From the NCBI RefSeq assembly GCF_900162615.1, contig NZ_FUFN01000010.1, positions 1,308,149 to 1,372,148 on the forward strand: a stretch of 64,000 nt of DNA, in the 5' to 3' direction. This DNA is from Virgibacillus proomii. Lineage in GTDB: Bacteria > Bacillota > Bacilli > Bacillales > Amphibacillaceae. The position numbers and the translations under genes were made by a program. Positions 8,895-16,628 of the stretch are shown here, in pieces; position 1 is the stretch's first letter; each line of letters starts with the position of its first letter. The notes beneath the pieces are model-generated. The model made no database searches. It was not told the DNA's origin and saw only the letters and a program-made list of their open reading frames with translations.

Positions 8895-10349
8895 ATGAAA
8901 TTAAGAAAGCTACATATTGCATTACTTCTTATCGTAGCGTTAGTACTTGGTCTGGTTGGTGGATATGTTGGAGTGAAGTTAGCACAGACAAAAACACCAC
9001 AAATGAAACAATCTGCCAGTCTGGTTGAGGAAACAAATGATTCTGATACGAATCGTTCAACAAATGTAGAGAAAATAGATCAAGCGTTTCAATTAATTAA
9101 AGAAAATTACTTGGAAGATGTAGAAGATAAGCAATTGATAGAAGGAGCCATTCAGGGAATGCTTGCTACGTTAAAAGATCCATATAGCGCTTATATGGAT
9201 GCGGAAACAATGAAACAGTTCAACGAACAAATCGAGTCTTCCTTTGAAGGGATTGGCGCCGAAATTAACAAAATAGACGATGTATTAACGATTGTTGCAC
9301 CAATAAAAGACTCACCAGCAGAAAAATCAGGTTTGCGACCAAATGACCAAGTTCTCGAAGTGGATGGTAAAAGCATTGAAGGATTAAGTCAAAATGAAGC
9401 AGTAGCTAAAATTCGTGGAGAAAAAGGTTCTAAAGTAAAGCTGAAAATACGTCGTCCGGGAGTTAAAGACACTTTTAATGTAACTATTGTAAGAGATACG
9501 ATTCCGCTTGAAACTGTTTATAGTAAAACAGAAACGATCAATGGCAAAAAAACAGGCATACTAGAAGTTACTAACTTCTCTGAACATACTGCTGAAGAAT
9601 TTAATGAACAGCTGCAAACGATGGAAAAGGATGGAATTGAAGGCTTGGTTATCGATGTTCGGGGCAATCCAGGTGGACTACTAAATGTAGTAGAAGATAT
9701 GTTAAAACAATTTGTTCCAAAAGACATGCCTTATTTGCAAGTAGAGGATCAAGACGGTAAAAAGACTCCATATTATTCAGACTTGAAAAAGAAAAAAGAA
9801 TATCCGATTAGTGTTATTATTGATGAAGGAAGTGCTTCTGCTTCGGAAATTTTAGCAGTCGCATTGAAAGAAATGGATTATGACATTGTTGGACAGCCGA
9901 GCTTTGGAAAAGGAACGATTCAACAAGCTGTACCATTAGGCGACGACAGCACTATCAAATTAACACTGTTTAAATGGCTCTCACCTAAGGGAAATTGGAT
10001 CCACGAAAAAGGTGTGAAGCCGACAGTAGAAGTAAAACAGCCTGAATATTATTATACAAGTCCGGTTCAAATTGAGGAACCATTGACGGAAGATCAAACT
10101 GACGATAAAATAAAAAATATACAAATTATGTTAGAGGGCTTAGATTACAAGACCGGTAGAACAGATGGCTATTTTAATTCACAAACCAAAGAAGCTGTAA
10201 AGCAGTTTCAAACAGATAATGGCTTAACAGCTACTGGCAAGATTGATGAAAAAACAGCAAAGTCAATTGAGACGAAGATCATCGATAGGATTCGAAATGG
10301 TAAAGATGATCAACAACTGGAAAAAGCGTTAAAGGAACTATACCGTTAA
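8895..10349 (+). CDS. ctpB: S41 carboxyl-terminal processing protease CtpB
   Basis: A membrane-anchored serine protease. An N-terminal helix (about 8-28) is followed by a PDZ domain (about 100-190), the S41 catalytic domain and a C-terminal peptidoglycan-binding domain (about 400-470, with the repeat-like KEAVKQFQTDNGL). The catalytic serine lies in GSASASE (Ser315 by my count), and the Lys/Gln pair in GKGTIQ (Lys339, Gln343). In B. subtilis CtpB cleaves SpoIVFA to trigger late sporulation sigma-K; it also lies near minJ there. TTGAGGTG precedes the ATG. 484 residues, full length. Confidence 0.95.
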   Translation: MKLRKLHIALLLIVALVLGLVGGYVGVKLAQTKTPQMKQSASLVEETNDSDTNRSTNVEKIDQAFQLIKENYLEDVEDKQLIEGAIQGMLATLKDPYSAYMDAETMKQFNEQIESSFEGIGAEINKIDDVLTIVAPIKDSPAEKSGLRPNDQVLEVDGKSIEGLSQNEAVAKIRGEKGSKVKLKIRRPGVKDTFNVTIVRDTIPLETVYSKTETINGKKTGILEVTNFSEHTAEEFNEQLQTMEKDGIEGLVIDVRGNPGGLLNVVEDMLKQFVPKDMPYLQVEDQDGKKTPYYSDLKKKKEYPISVIIDEGSASASEILAVALKEMDYDIVGQPSFGKGTIQQAVPLGDDSTIKLTLFKWLSPKGNWIHEKGVKPTVEVKQPEYYYTSPVQIEEPLTEDQTDDKIKNIQIMLEGLDYKTGRTDGYFNSQTKEAVKQFQTDNGLTATGKIDEKTAKSIETKIIDRIRNGKDDQQLEKALKELYR

Positions 10350-10378
10350 ATAAAAGAAAAGATGATAAATGTTGGTTG

Positions 10379-10407
10379 TAATCCGCGGGTAATTATCTCG
10401 CGGATTT
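10379..10407 (+). terminator. Terminator after ctpB
   Basis: AATCCGCG and CGCGGATT pair, followed by TTTTT. Confidence 0.88.
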
Positions 10408-10529
10408 TTCCCGAATAGGTTTAAGACAAGCCAGCAGCAATTCAGATTTCGGATAAGAAAGATGTAATGATACATTAGAACAATAGCGTAGGCGTTCGTT
10501 TAGCGATATACATACTGGAGAACTTAAAG

Positions 10530-10755
10530 TAAAACTTTATTTAAGGAATGCTCTTGTCCTTGAAAAACTGTGAAGTTTCGCTTCTGTAGTCTTGCTTGTC
10601 TTGAAAAATTGCGAAGTATCGCTGTCGTAGTTGTCTCTTATCCTTGAAAAAGGAGAGCACTTTTTCTGCATGCGGTGTATAGTTGTCATAGCAACTCTGT
10701 CCTGTCGACCAAAACGAATCGGAGTTTAGGGGCCGTTTCTTCCCTAAATTCACAA
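10530..10755 (-). repeat. Composite repeat B/A, inverted
   Basis: Contains iterated CTTGTCCTTGAAAA-like blocks alternating with GAAGTATCGCTGTCGTAG-like blocks (family B). It runs into AAACGAATCGG and GGGGCCG, which resemble the middle of family A read backwards. Matching blocks occur at 20270-20500 and 33280-33450. The apparent reading frame here is low complexity and not a gene. Confidence 0.7.
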
Positions 10756-10769
10756 CATAATAAGCTTTT

Positions 10770-10940
10770 TTGCAAATGTGAGAAATATGCCTCTAAACAG
10801 GGATATGCCGACTCCTGAGCGGCAAGAACACTTTTAGTTGGCCTTCCTTTAGATTAGAGCCGATGTTGACTTATCGTAGCGTAGGAAGAAAATCGAATTT
10901 TGTTAGTTGTTGAGCTCATAAGCGAGGCGAAGCTATTTTA
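10770..10940 (-). repeat. Family C repeat, inverted
   Basis: The reverse complement aligns along about 90 bases with 14400-14510: both share ATCTAAAGGAA, a GCCNACTAAAA block, a CAGG..TCGG block and TTAGAGGCAT in the same order. Confidence 0.7.
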
Positions 10941-11031
10941 AAAAAACATTCGCCATTGAAGAATCGGATCTAGTTTCCTAAATGGAAATAAAATTGCACT
11001 AAGGAAAAATGTAGCAATGAGGTGATCAGAG

Positions 11032-12222
11032 ATGTGGGAAGCATGGCTAGTTGAAAGCGCAAAAGGAATAGGACGATTATTTTTAACCCCGTTATTATAT
11101 TGGGCTGTTTTACTAGTTCTTTTGGCTGGAGCAAAAAGAATTAAGAGCGAAAGACTGGATTTTGGCATTAAAATTTATGATTTGTTCTCTGAGTGGAAGC
11201 ATACGTTGTTGCCCGCTGTGCTGATGGGTTTGGCACTTTCAGCTTTTACAGTTGGTGTCGGAGTTGTTCTTACCGTTCCTGCTATTTTGCTTCTTAGTAT
11301 CATTACAATCCTTGTTAGTATGAATGGCAAGTTCTCATTCCTTTCAGCAAGTTATACATTAGGAATAACTTATCTATTCCTGTTATTTCTTCCAGAGTTG
11401 GCAAAACAACTTCCTTTTTTACAGTCTGAATGGATTGGGGATATAAATCTTTCTGGTTTAGTAAGCTTATTAGCTTTATTATTATTTGCTGAAAGTTTGC
11501 TTCTATTTAGAGCACGAAATGATATTAGTTATCCAGAATTAAGTCTAGGACATCGTGGTGGTTGGATCGGTCAACATCGCTTGAAAAAAATGACTGTCCT
11601 TCCTTTTTTTACACTCCTACCCACTGGTTCAATCACATCATTTGCTGATTATTGGCCATACTTTACAATTGGTGGAGAGGAATATAGTTTGATACTTATT
11701 CCATTTGTGCTAGGTTTTGAACAGGTAGTTAGGGGGCAGGACCCAAAAATAGCAGCTGTAAAGATAGCTCGTTCTACATTGCTTCTAAGTATTTTAGTTG
11801 GCTTATTTGCATGCTTAAGTATTTATTATTCTTGGGCTTCTCTTATCGGAGTTGTCGTTGCTGTTGTCGGTAGAGAGCTTATTAATTATCTTCATCGTAT
11901 GAAAGACGAAGCCAAGTCCGGCTTTTTTCAATCAACGGATCAAGCATTAAAGATACTTGTTGTGCTACCAAATTCGCCTGCTGACCGTATGGAAATAGAA
12001 GCAGGTGAATGGATAACAAAGGTAAATGGCAGAAAAGTTAATAGCATGGCGCAATTTTATGAGGCATTGCAAACAAATGGAGCTTTTTTTAAATTAGAAG
12101 TCATTAATAAAGCTGGAGAGGTGCGTATACTTCAGGGGGCTTGGTATGAAGGGGATCACCATGGATTAGGAATTCTATGCACCAGTACACCGCATTATAA
12201 AGAAAAACATAACATTGTTTGA
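11032..12222 (+). CDS. minJ: Division-site topology protein MinJ
   Basis: A polytopic membrane protein that bridges DivIVA and MinD to place division-inhibitor complexes near the poles. The 396-residue protein has around seven or eight hydrophobic helices, then a cytoplasmic PDZ-like domain (about residues 310-385, with the segment NSPADRMEIEAGEWI). Length, layout and position between ctpB and uvrBA fit B. subtilis MinJ (YvjB, also just after ctpB). ATGAGGTGATC precedes the start. Assigned on architecture and synteny, since sequence conservation in this family is modest. Confidence 0.85.
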   Translation: MWEAWLVESAKGIGRLFLTPLLYWAVLLVLLAGAKRIKSERLDFGIKIYDLFSEWKHTLLPAVLMGLALSAFTVGVGVVLTVPAILLLSIITILVSMNGKFSFLSASYTLGITYLFLLFLPELAKQLPFLQSEWIGDINLSGLVSLLALLLFAESLLLFRARNDISYPELSLGHRGGWIGQHRLKKMTVLPFFTLLPTGSITSFADYWPYFTIGGEEYSLILIPFVLGFEQVVRGQDPKIAAVKIARSTLLLSILVGLFACLSIYYSWASLIGVVVAVVGRELINYLHRMKDEAKSGFFQSTDQALKILVVLPNSPADRMEIEAGEWITKVNGRKVNSMAQFYEALQTNGAFFKLEVINKAGEVRILQGAWYEGDHHGLGILCTSTPHYKEKHNIV

Positions 12223-12238
12223 AATAGTAACATAATTT

Positions 12239-12282
12239 AACCTGACTTTGAGATGATAAAAAATCTAAAAAGGCAGGTTTTT
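12239..12282 (+). terminator. Terminator after minJ
   Basis: AACCTGACTT and AAGGCAGGTT pair with one mismatch and are followed by a run of T. Confidence 0.8.
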
Positions 12283-12526
12283 CTAATACGTTAAAAAGGG
12301 GATGTACTTAAGAGGTAATTTCAATGTCGTAAAAACGATAAGAAAAATTAACAGTTTCTAAATCCAAGGGGTGATCGATTAACAGGATGGAATTCTGTTT
12401 TGATTGAGAAACTAACCCAAACAAAGATGACTTTCTCTTTTCGTTAACAATCTCCAAGAACTTCCTTTAATAATTTGAACTATTTATATACAAACTAATC
12501 GTAAGTAAAGTTTTGGAGTGTTAATC
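12283..12526 (+). other. Gene-free spacer
   Basis: I see no gene, promoter or repeat that I can support in this stretch. Confidence 0.4.
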
Positions 12527-13087
12527 ATGTTAATAAAGAGCTGTTTGTTAAGCTTTTGGACAAGGATCGATCCTATTTATTTTGCCTGTTCCAGATTAAC
12601 CTATATTGTTGACCCCAATCAAAACCGAACCGTGTTACGGGCGAGATTGACGAAATATAAAGGAGCAACTGTAGTACTATCTGATGGAACCGTGCTACAA
12701 AAAAATGATGTCCTACTTAAAATACATCTGCACAACGTAAAACTGTTAAAAGAATTATCTACCGTTACCAACGATATAAAACGTGCTGTATTCATTTATC
12801 ATATTATTAAGCAAGCAATGCCCAGCTTAGCAATGTATATTCAATCACACCCAAGCAGTGAAAAAGTAAAGGGTGTTATTGGTATAACCAATTTATCAAG
12901 AGGAACAGAGCGTCTCGGTTTTGAAAAAGCTCCATTGAAAAATGCGCTTTATCGATTTTTTAAACAGGTGACTTTACTCCCAATTAATTCGTTTACGGGA
13001 ACTAAAAAAATCAATCCTGTATATTTGTTCATGTCAAAAAGGAAACTATTAACTATATATGCAAGAGAAGCATCCATAAAACTATAG
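12527..13087 (+). CDS. YkoP-like protein
   Basis: A 186-residue protein of no established enzymatic function. It resembles B. subtilis YkoP, a domain also found attached to polysaccharide deacetylases. The N-terminus is basic and weakly hydrophobic, and the middle holds a small beta-rich segment followed by helices. I use ATG 12527 (TTTTGGAGTG eight bases upstream) rather than the GTG inside that ribosome site. It lies 20 bases before a UgtP-like glycosyltransferase, the same pairing as ykoP/ykoN in B. subtilis, which suggests a shared role in an envelope glycolipid or glycan. Confidence 0.65.
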   Translation: MLIKSCLLSFWTRIDPIYFACSRLTYIVDPNQNRTVLRARLTKYKGATVVLSDGTVLQKNDVLLKIHLHNVKLLKELSTVTNDIKRAVFIYHIIKQAMPSLAMYIQSHPSSEKVKGVIGITNLSRGTERLGFEKAPLKNALYRFFKQVTLLPINSFTGTKKINPVYLFMSKRKLLTIYAREASIKL

Positions 13088-13107
13088 AGAATAGGATGGA
13101 ACAATCA

Positions 13108-14253
13108 ATGAATCGTAGCCAACAAGTAGATGCCTTGTTTTTCCCCTTTCTACAAATTCCAAGCGGGCACCATCATGTTGCTGATGCCTTAATAGCAGAA
13201 TATAAGCAAGTTTATCCAACAAAATCTGTAGAAAAAATAGATATACTCGCTTATGGCTATGGAAATATTGAAAAACTCGTATCTTCTATTTATCTTAAAT
13301 GGATTACTCATTTTCCCAACCTGTATGATCGGTTGTATTCCCAACTGGCCTATAAGCAACCACTGAAACGAACAAGACAACGGCATTATGAATTAATTTT
13401 TCGTTCAGTTGTGAAGAAGTTAATGAAGGAAGCCCAACCGGAGATGATTTTTTTTACCCATGCATTACCTTCCAATATAGTTAGCGTATTGAAACAAGAA
13501 GGAATAGTAACTGCGACGACAGTCAATGTTTACACGGATTTTTTTATAAATTGTCTATGGGGAATTAATGGAATTGATTATCATTTTGTTCCATCAATTG
13601 CGATGAAAGATGTTTTAATACGTCTGGGAGTAAAGGAAAAAAATATCTTTATTACAGGTATTCCGATTCATCCAGCTCTTTCAAAAAACGATTTTGTAGC
13701 TGAGGAGAAACGGAGAATTAAGCTGCTAATTAGTGGTGGCAGTTTAGGAACCGGGGGTATTCAGCATTTATTATCATCTGTACATTTGTCAAGGCTGGAG
13801 CATGTATATGTATTATGTGGAAAGAATCATGAACTATATAACCAGCTTATCTCAGCTAACTGTGCTAACATTACTCCATTAACGTATATAAGTTCAAAAA
13901 AGCAAATTAATCATTTATATGAACAGGTAGATGCTGTTGTTACGAAGCCCGGTGGAGTGACGATCAGTGAATCCCTAATGAAAGGCAAGCCAATCTTTGT
14001 TTGTGATGCATTACCAGGACAAGAACGAATTAATTTACAGGAGCTAACTCGTTTATGTTTAGTTCAACAACTTGATAAAAGGAAGTCGTTTGAACAGCAA
14101 ATTTTCGATTTTTTTGTTAATATAGATAGACAACAACAGTTTCACCAGCATCTGGATGCATATTTCCACGTTATGGATAAAGAATCCATTACGAGCATTA
14201 TAAAACGAATAAGCCAACACACGATCGATAATCGAAGTCGGGAAATTAATTAA
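13108..14253 (+). CDS. MGDG-synthase/UgtP-family glycosyltransferase (YkoN-like)
   Basis: A GT28-type glycosyltransferase of 381 residues. The N-terminal half begins with the family's IPSGHHHVADAL segment. The C-terminal half carries the nucleotide-sugar-binding VTKPGGVTISESLMKG motif. Relatives transfer glucose or galactose to diacylglycerol, so a membrane glycolipid product is plausible but not shown. ATG 13108 has AGGATGGA seven bases upstream; an earlier in-frame ATG (13096) lies within that site. Operon partner of the preceding gene. Confidence 0.82.
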   Translation: MNRSQQVDALFFPFLQIPSGHHHVADALIAEYKQVYPTKSVEKIDILAYGYGNIEKLVSSIYLKWITHFPNLYDRLYSQLAYKQPLKRTRQRHYELIFRSVVKKLMKEAQPEMIFFTHALPSNIVSVLKQEGIVTATTVNVYTDFFINCLWGINGIDYHFVPSIAMKDVLIRLGVKEKNIFITGIPIHPALSKNDFVAEEKRRIKLLISGGSLGTGGIQHLLSSVHLSRLEHVYVLCGKNHELYNQLISANCANITPLTYISSKKQINHLYEQVDAVVTKPGGVTISESLMKGKPIFVCDALPGQERINLQELTRLCLVQQLDKRKSFEQQIFDFFVNIDRQQQFHQHLDAYFHVMDKESITSIIKRISQHTIDNRSREIN

Positions 14254-14267
14254 ATAAAATTATAGAG

Positions 14268-14299
14268 CTATGAGCACGATTCAGTGCTGATAGTTTTTT
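14268..14299 (+). terminator. Terminator after the glycosyltransferase
   Basis: CTATGAGCAC and GTGCTGATAG form a stem with a central mismatch, followed by six Ts. Confidence 0.85.
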
Positions 14300-14309
14300 A
14301 CTGTTTAGG

Positions 14310-14515
14310 ACAACTATATCCGTTTTACATGATGGATAACTTTTAGAAAAGCATCTTCTTCTAGCACAAGCCTTCGTGCAGCTAGCAACCTTCGATCTCC
14401 TTCCTATCATTTTAACATCGGCTCGAATCTAAAGGAAAGCCGACTAAAAACGGGTTTGCTGTTCAGGCGTCGGTATCCCCTTGTTTTTAGAGGCATGTTT
14501 TCTTTATCTCGACGT
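14310..14515 (+). repeat. Family C repeat
   Basis: Aligns with the reverse complement of 10770-10940 over its right half. Its left portion (TATCCGTTTTACATG and onward) resembles 32300-32400 and 29555-29690. Confidence 0.65.
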
Positions 14516-14555
14516 ATTTTCCATTGCCAATTTCTTTATTTCACCTAAAAATAAA

Positions 14556-14569
14556 CGAATATTTGTTCG
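14556..14569 (+). promoter_or_regulatory. LexA/DinR operator of uvrBA
   Basis: CGAATATTTGTTCG differs from the Bacillus SOS box core (GAAC-N4-GTTC) at one position and lies just upstream of a TAGAAT (14600-14605) that could be the -10 box. SOS control of uvrBA is well known in Bacilli. Confidence 0.8.
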
Positions 14570-14641
14570 TTTTTCTGTTAAAATGAACAAGTTTTATGGT
14601 AGAATAAAAAATAGTTAACGACGGATCGGAGGAGAAAACTA

Positions 14642-16624
14642 GTGCAGAATCAGTTTGAACTAGTGGCCAACTATGAACCAAGAGGAGATCAACCTCAAGC
14701 AATTAAAGAAATCGTGGAACGGGTAAAGGCTGGCCAGAGGCATCAAACATTGTTGGGTGCCACGGGTACAGGAAAAACCTTTACCATGTCCAATGTCATA
14801 AAGGAATTAAACCGGCCAACGTTAGTGATTGCTCATAATAAAACATTAGCTGGCCAGTTATACAGTGAGTTTAAAGAGTTTTTTCCTAATAATGCGGTAG
14901 AGTACTTTGTTAGCTATTATGATTACTATCAACCAGAGGCATATGTACCTTCTACCGATACATTTATTGAAAAAGATGCAAGTATCAATGATGAAATAGA
15001 TAAGCTCAGACACTCGGCTACCTCCGCGTTGTTTGAACGGAGAGATGTGCTTATCGTTGCAAGTGTGTCTTGTATTTACGGGTTAGGTTCGCCCGAGGAA
15101 TATAAAAGTCAAGTGCTGTCTATTCGAGCTGGCATGGAAAAAGACCGTGATCAATTGTTACGTGAGCTTGTAAGTATTCAATACGCACGCAATGATATTG
15201 ATTTTCAGCGTGGAACGTTTCGAGTACGGGGCGATTCCGTAGAAATTATTCCGGCATCCAAAGAAGAACATTGTATTCGGATTGAGTTTTTTGGTGATGA
15301 GGTGGATCGCATTCGTGAAGTTGATGCACTAACTGGAGAAATAATTGGCGACAGAGAGCATGTCGCTGTTTTCCCGGCGTCCCACTTCGTAACTAGAGAG
15401 GAAAAGATGAAGCTTGCGATTAAAAATATTGAAAAGGAACTGGAGGAACGGCTAAAAGAACTCCGAGATCAAGGAAAGTTGCTTGAAGCACAGCGTCTGG
15501 AACAACGTACGAATTATGATTTAGAAATGATGAATGAGATGGGTTTTTGTTCAGGTATTGAAAATTACTCGCGCCATCTCACGTTGCGTGAACCAGGTTC
15601 GACACCATATACATTGCTCGATTATTTTCCCGATGATTTTCTAGTTTTTATCGATGAATCACATGTTACATTGCCACAGATTCGTGGAATGTATAATGGG
15701 GACCAAGCTCGTAAACAAGTGTTAGTTGACCATGGATTTAGACTGCCATCTGCGTTAGATAACCGGCCATTACGTTTTGAGGAGTTTGAAAAAGCGACGA
15801 ATCAGCTCGTGTACGTTTCTGCTACCCCAGGTCCATATGAATTGGAACATTCGCCTGTAATGACAGAACAGATCATTCGTCCAACGGGATTATTAGATCC
15901 AATTGTCGAGGTACGTCCAATCGAAGGACAAATTGATGATTTAATTGGCGAAATTCATAAGCGTACAGAGAAAAATGAGCGTGTGCTTGTAACTACCTTG
16001 ACGAAGAAAATGTCTGAAGATCTCACCGATTATTTAAAAGAGATTGGAATCAAAGTTGCTTATTTGCATTCAGAAATTAAGACATTAGAACGAATCGAGT
16101 TAATTCGTGATTTGCGGATTGGCAAATATGATGTACTTGTTGGCATAAATTTATTACGTGAAGGTCTAGATATTCCAGAAGTTTCGTTAGTTGCTATTTT
16201 GGATGCAGATAAGGAAGGATTCCTGCGTTCAGAACGATCTCTGATTCAGACGATGGGACGAGCAGCTCGTAATGAAAATGGCATGGTTATCATGTATGCA
16301 GATAGAATAACAAATTCGATGCGAGTGGCTATTGATGAGACAAATCGACGCCGTGAAAAGCAGAAGGAACATAATAAAAAGCATCATATCACACCAACTA
16401 CAATTAAAAAGGAAGTAAGAGATGTTATACGAGCAACTGTTGCCGCAGAAGAACAAGAAAGTTATGAAACTACAACGAAAAGCATTAGTAATTTAACTAA
16501 GAAAAATAAAGAAAAAGTAATTGCCGACATGGAAAAAGAAATGAAGGAAGCCGCTAAAGCGCTGGACTTTGAAAAAGCGGCAGAGCTTCGTGATATTATA
16601 CTTGAATTAAAAGCAGGAAGGTGA
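14642..16624 (+). CDS. uvrB: Excinuclease ABC subunit B
   Basis: The damage-verifying helicase of nucleotide excision repair, receiving DNA from UvrA and recruiting UvrC. 660 residues, full length. Walker A is GATGTGKT (about 39-46). The damage-binding beta-hairpin (YYDYYQPEAYVP) follows near residue 95. The helicase VI motif includes QTMGRAARN, and the C-terminal UVR domain (ALDFEKAAELRD) contacts UvrC. The start is GTG 14642 with GGAGGAGA seven bases before it. Four bases separate it from uvrA. Confidence 0.98.
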   Translation: MQNQFELVANYEPRGDQPQAIKEIVERVKAGQRHQTLLGATGTGKTFTMSNVIKELNRPTLVIAHNKTLAGQLYSEFKEFFPNNAVEYFVSYYDYYQPEAYVPSTDTFIEKDASINDEIDKLRHSATSALFERRDVLIVASVSCIYGLGSPEEYKSQVLSIRAGMEKDRDQLLRELVSIQYARNDIDFQRGTFRVRGDSVEIIPASKEEHCIRIEFFGDEVDRIREVDALTGEIIGDREHVAVFPASHFVTREEKMKLAIKNIEKELEERLKELRDQGKLLEAQRLEQRTNYDLEMMNEMGFCSGIENYSRHLTLREPGSTPYTLLDYFPDDFLVFIDESHVTLPQIRGMYNGDQARKQVLVDHGFRLPSALDNRPLRFEEFEKATNQLVYVSATPGPYELEHSPVMTEQIIRPTGLLDPIVEVRPIEGQIDDLIGEIHKRTEKNERVLVTTLTKKMSEDLTDYLKEIGIKVAYLHSEIKTLERIELIRDLRIGKYDVLVGINLLREGLDIPEVSLVAILDADKEGFLRSERSLIQTMGRAARNENGMVIMYADRITNSMRVAIDETNRRREKQKEHNKKHHITPTTIKKEVRDVIRATVAAEEQESYETTTKSISNLTKKNKEKVIADMEKEMKEAAKALDFEKAAELRDIILELKAGR

Positions 16625-16628
16625 TGAA

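Noticed and set aside
10541..10753. 70-codon minus-strand frame
   Set aside because: It is made entirely of repeat family B/A blocks; the same blocks elsewhere do not keep the frame.
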